DNA of 64,000 nucleotides from Lewinellaceae bacterium (GTDB lineage: Bacteria > Bacteroidota > Bacteroidia > Chitinophagales > Saprospiraceae), in the NCBI GenBank assembly GCA_016719605.1, contig JADJYW010000029.1:297294-361293 (forward strand). The letters run 5' to 3'. The notes beneath the pieces were generated by a model, which was not told the origin of the DNA, searched no databases, and worked only from the letters and a program-made list of their open reading frames with translations. Every line of letters starts with the position of its first letter. Position 1 is the first letter of the stretch. The position numbers and the translations under genes were made by a program. This document shows, in pieces, positions 61,684 through 64,000 of the stretch.

Positions 61684-64000
61684 ATGAAGAACGGCTCTAC
61701 ACCCACTAACTTTTTCGCTGTATATTGCTGCTTCTGGGCAGTCACAGTCACTGTTGCGTTTGCACAAATCAAAGGCGACCAGGTCATACGATCTTGACCT
61801 CATCTCATCGCTTGGAAACGGCGGCGATTACAGTTTGCGCTCCTGGCTCCCTCCTGCCAGTTTTGGAGCAATACCGAAACAGCTCGTTTGACAACCCCGT
61901 CAACACTTGTACCAATTGGGTACGCGGCAAATGCCGGTGAACCAGCTCCCACTATCTGGAAGGGTGGTCTATCCCGTATCGCTGCACGATGACAGACTTC
62001 CGCTGAACACACCTCACACTCCCGTTCCGCTACGACATTAAAACAACGGCAAACATGCGTTGGACTACAGGACGTACTTCCACCGCATGGAACCACACGA
62101 TGTTTTCTGTGGTGGCCAGCCCCCCTGTCTGCAGAATGCGTGGTTCCATCTGGCCAACGCTTTCACCCCGTTTCCTATTCGGGCCCGTCCTCTGCCGGGT
62201 CTCCATTGGCTGGTATGTTAACGAACGGATTTCAATGCCCTGCCCGCCGGCGAGCGAGCTCTGTGCGTTTGTATGGCGGAATTATCGACACCATATACTA
62301 TGTCACACAAGGCAACCTGAATGCCGGCAATGCTTCGACTACAATCAGTGTCGTGTTCCGCGCCACCAGTGCCTCTGCTGTTTTGGCTTGGGGCGGTCAC
62401 ATTGCATCCCGGCTGGACTGGGGCGCTGGGCAATTCCGCCGGAGGTATGGGCGATTTCGCCCTACCACCACTTTTTAGTAGGCTGGACGCTCGGTAATCT
62501 AAGCACAGTCAGGGCCCTTCTCCACATCGCGGGGGGCAATGTCGCGCCAGTTTGCACGATCACAGGCCCCGACACCTTGTGCGCCAACGCGAGCGCTTAG
62601 TACTGCGTTGCAGATCAAAGTGGCATTACATACTGCGGGACATTATTAGTGGTAATGCAACTGTTTCCGGTTCGGGGAACTGTATCAACGTACAAAGCAG
62701 GCACCCAGGATTTCACGCTGGAAGTCGCCTGACCTCCAACAACCCGGGTTGTGCAGCAGTGCTGCACCTACGATGTTAAAGTTCTCGGTTCCGGTACCTG
62801 CTCCATTGATGGGCCTATTGAGGTTTGCCCGGGCAATAGTAACGAAGATACTGCGCCCCGCCATGCTCACTTCCTATTCCTGGTTCGTCTCCGGAGCCGG
62901 TACGATCCGCACCCAACCGATGGCCCCTGCGTGACGGTGGAAGCCGACGCCAGTGCAATATGGCTACACCCCCCATCCCTGTTTCTTGGCAATGCTTTTG
63001 TAGACATTTTGTTCAAAAGTAGTCCCGTCAAAGACCTTACAAGAACCAGCGGTTTCCTGCCCAAACAACAGCACCGTTTCCTGCACGAATCAGGTGTCGG
63101 CCGTGGACGTGAGCAGCGTAACCACCAGCGATAACTGCGGTGGTACGGTTACCGTCCCGCACATCGACGACGTGCCCAACAGCCTGCCCCACTATTCCAG
63201 AACATACCAGGCCAAAGGGATGCTTGTGGAAATACCGAGCGCTGCACGCAGACCATCACCGTGGACGACAAGCTGAAACCAGCGGTTTCACTGCCCAAAC
63301 AACAGCACCGTTTCCTGCACGAACCAGGTGTCGGCCGTGGACGTGAGCGGCGTAAGCACCAGCGACAGCTGCGGCGGCGCTGTTACCGTCACGCGCACAT
63401 CGGCGACGTGCCCAACAGTACCTGCCCCACCACTACCCCCAGAACGTACCAGGCCGAGGATGCCTGCGGAAATACCGACCGTTGCACGCAGACCATCACC
63501 GTGGACGACAAACTGAAACCAGCGGTTTCCTGCTTTTTCAACAGCACCGTTTCCTGCACGAATCAGGTGCCGGCCGTGAACGTGAGCAGCGTAACCGCCC
63601 AGCGATAACTGCGGCAAGTACCGTCACCGTCACGCCACATCGGCGGCAATGACTTACAGCAGTACCTGCCCCACCACTATTTCCCAGGGCAGTACCAGGC
63701 CAGGGATACCTGCGGGAATACCGATAACCGTTGTACGCAGACCATCACCGTGGACGACAAGCTGGAAACCAACGGTTTCGTGCCTGACCTCAACACCACC
63801 GTTTCCTGCACGAATCAGGCGCCAGCCGTGGACGTGAACAGCGTAACCACCAGCGATAACTGCGGGTGGTACGGTCACCGTCACCCACATCGGCGACGTG
63901 CCCAGCGGTACCTGCCGACCACCCTATTTCCAGAACGTACCAGGCCGAAGATGCCTGCGGAAATACCGAACGCTGCCCGCAGGCCATTACCGTGGAGGAT
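61684..64000 (+). pseudogene. Large secreted HYR-repeat surface protein, partial at right edge (apparent frameshifts)
   Basis: Starts MKNGSTPTNFFAVYCCFWAV with a signal peptide ending AFAQ. An N-terminal domain (LRSWLPPASFGAIPKQL, VGWTLGNLSTVRALLHIAGG) leads to an Ig/PKD-like part (CTITGPDTLCANAS, TYDVKVLGSGTCSIDGPIEV). From about 63045 come tandem units of about 80 residues: STVSCTNQVSAVDVSSVTTS, then DNCGG, DVPNSTCPTT, YQAEDACGNTDRCTQT and ITVDDKLKPAVSC. These are HYR-like repeats with conserved Cys pairs, common in adhesin-like surface proteins of Bacteroidota. The gene continues past the window, so a T9SS sorting domain cannot be checked. Many indels break the frame. Confidence 0.7.
63045..64000. 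repeat. HYR coding repeats, at least four units of about 240 bp
   Basis: The shared string ACCGTTTCCTGCACGAA occurs at 63073, 63307, 63546 and 63798, giving spacings of 234, 239 and 252 bases. Units are nearly identical at the DNA level; the uneven spacing is consistent with indel errors in units whose true length should be a multiple of three. The array runs off the window. Confidence 0.8.

Noticed and set aside
63045..64000. CRISPR or satellite array at the right edge
   Set aside because: Units translate to HYR-like domains with conserved Cys; coding repeats explain the pattern.
1..64000. tRNA or rRNA genes
   Set aside because: By eye on both strands no T-arm consensus with matching acceptor stem and no rRNA sequence was found; a tRNAscan run would settle it.

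Overview
The window is chromosomal DNA from a member of the Bacteroidota, most like the Saprospiria/Chitinophagia side of the phylum. The evidence is the recurrent -7 promoter box TAnnTTTG (TACTTTTG, TACCTTTG, TATCTTTG), the lack of Shine-Dalgarno sites, a type IX secretion (T9SS) C-terminal sorting domain, a TonB-dependent receptor with a carboxypeptidase-like N-terminal domain, a one-protein hybrid two-component system ending in an AraC domain, HYR/propeller surface proteins and an archaeal/eukaryotic-type ProRS. GC is roughly 55 percent. No rRNA, tRNA, CRISPR array, prophage or insertion sequence was seen.

Layout. 1-3.3 kb (minus): ileS (runs off the left edge), an Mrr-type restriction endonuclease gene, an isoleucine-rich leader peptide with a strong terminator, and rfbC. 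3.3-6.5 kb (minus): a FadL-like outer-membrane protein and a Trp/Tyr-rich protein with an 18-residue tandem repeat. 6.8-14.9 kb (plus): proS, cinA, a secreted unknown, thiL and a T9SS cargo protein. 14.9-25.5 kb: rnhB, hpt, a GATase, an MscS channel, an M1 aminopeptidase lipoprotein, a polytopic membrane protein, a ComM-like ATPase and a Uma2 nuclease. 25.6-33.3 kb (plus): an HTCS regulator, a propeller/HYR secreted protein and serC. 33.3-44 kb: a TMTC-like protein, a Cys-rich secreted protein, a VWA protein, an HD protein, a DUF937 protein, a TonB receptor and a GH3-family protein. 44-45.7 kb: DUF1801, GNAT and trmB.

45.7-51.7 kb (minus) holds the most unusual block. It has a CHAT (caspase-like) protein whose catalytic Cys position is Pro and whose tail resembles an effector-associated domain, then a TPR protein ending in an FlhA-type FHIPEP cytoplasmic domain, then a second soluble FHIPEP protein, with trmB following. 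Neither FHIPEP protein has the membrane export half of FlhA, and no flagellar or type III genes are present. It reads as a compact, possibly undescribed signalling or conflict module.

51.8-54.8 kb (minus): an M28 peptidase, a short AT-rich gap with a candidate small RNA, and an unknown membrane-anchored protein. 54.9-64 kb: a DPP-IV peptidase, a P-loop kinase, an APH-like kinase, a RibD-C/DHFR-like reductase, recG and a long HYR-repeat surface protein.

Sequence quality. Six otherwise intact genes (mrr, cinA, the M1 peptidase, comM, HTCS, propeller protein) each carry one apparent 1-base indel, five of them placeable in short homopolymers. From about 55.83 kb to the right edge frameshifts come every few tens of bases in every gene, including recG, which should be intact. 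This looks like an unpolished low-coverage contig end, so coordinates there are approximate.
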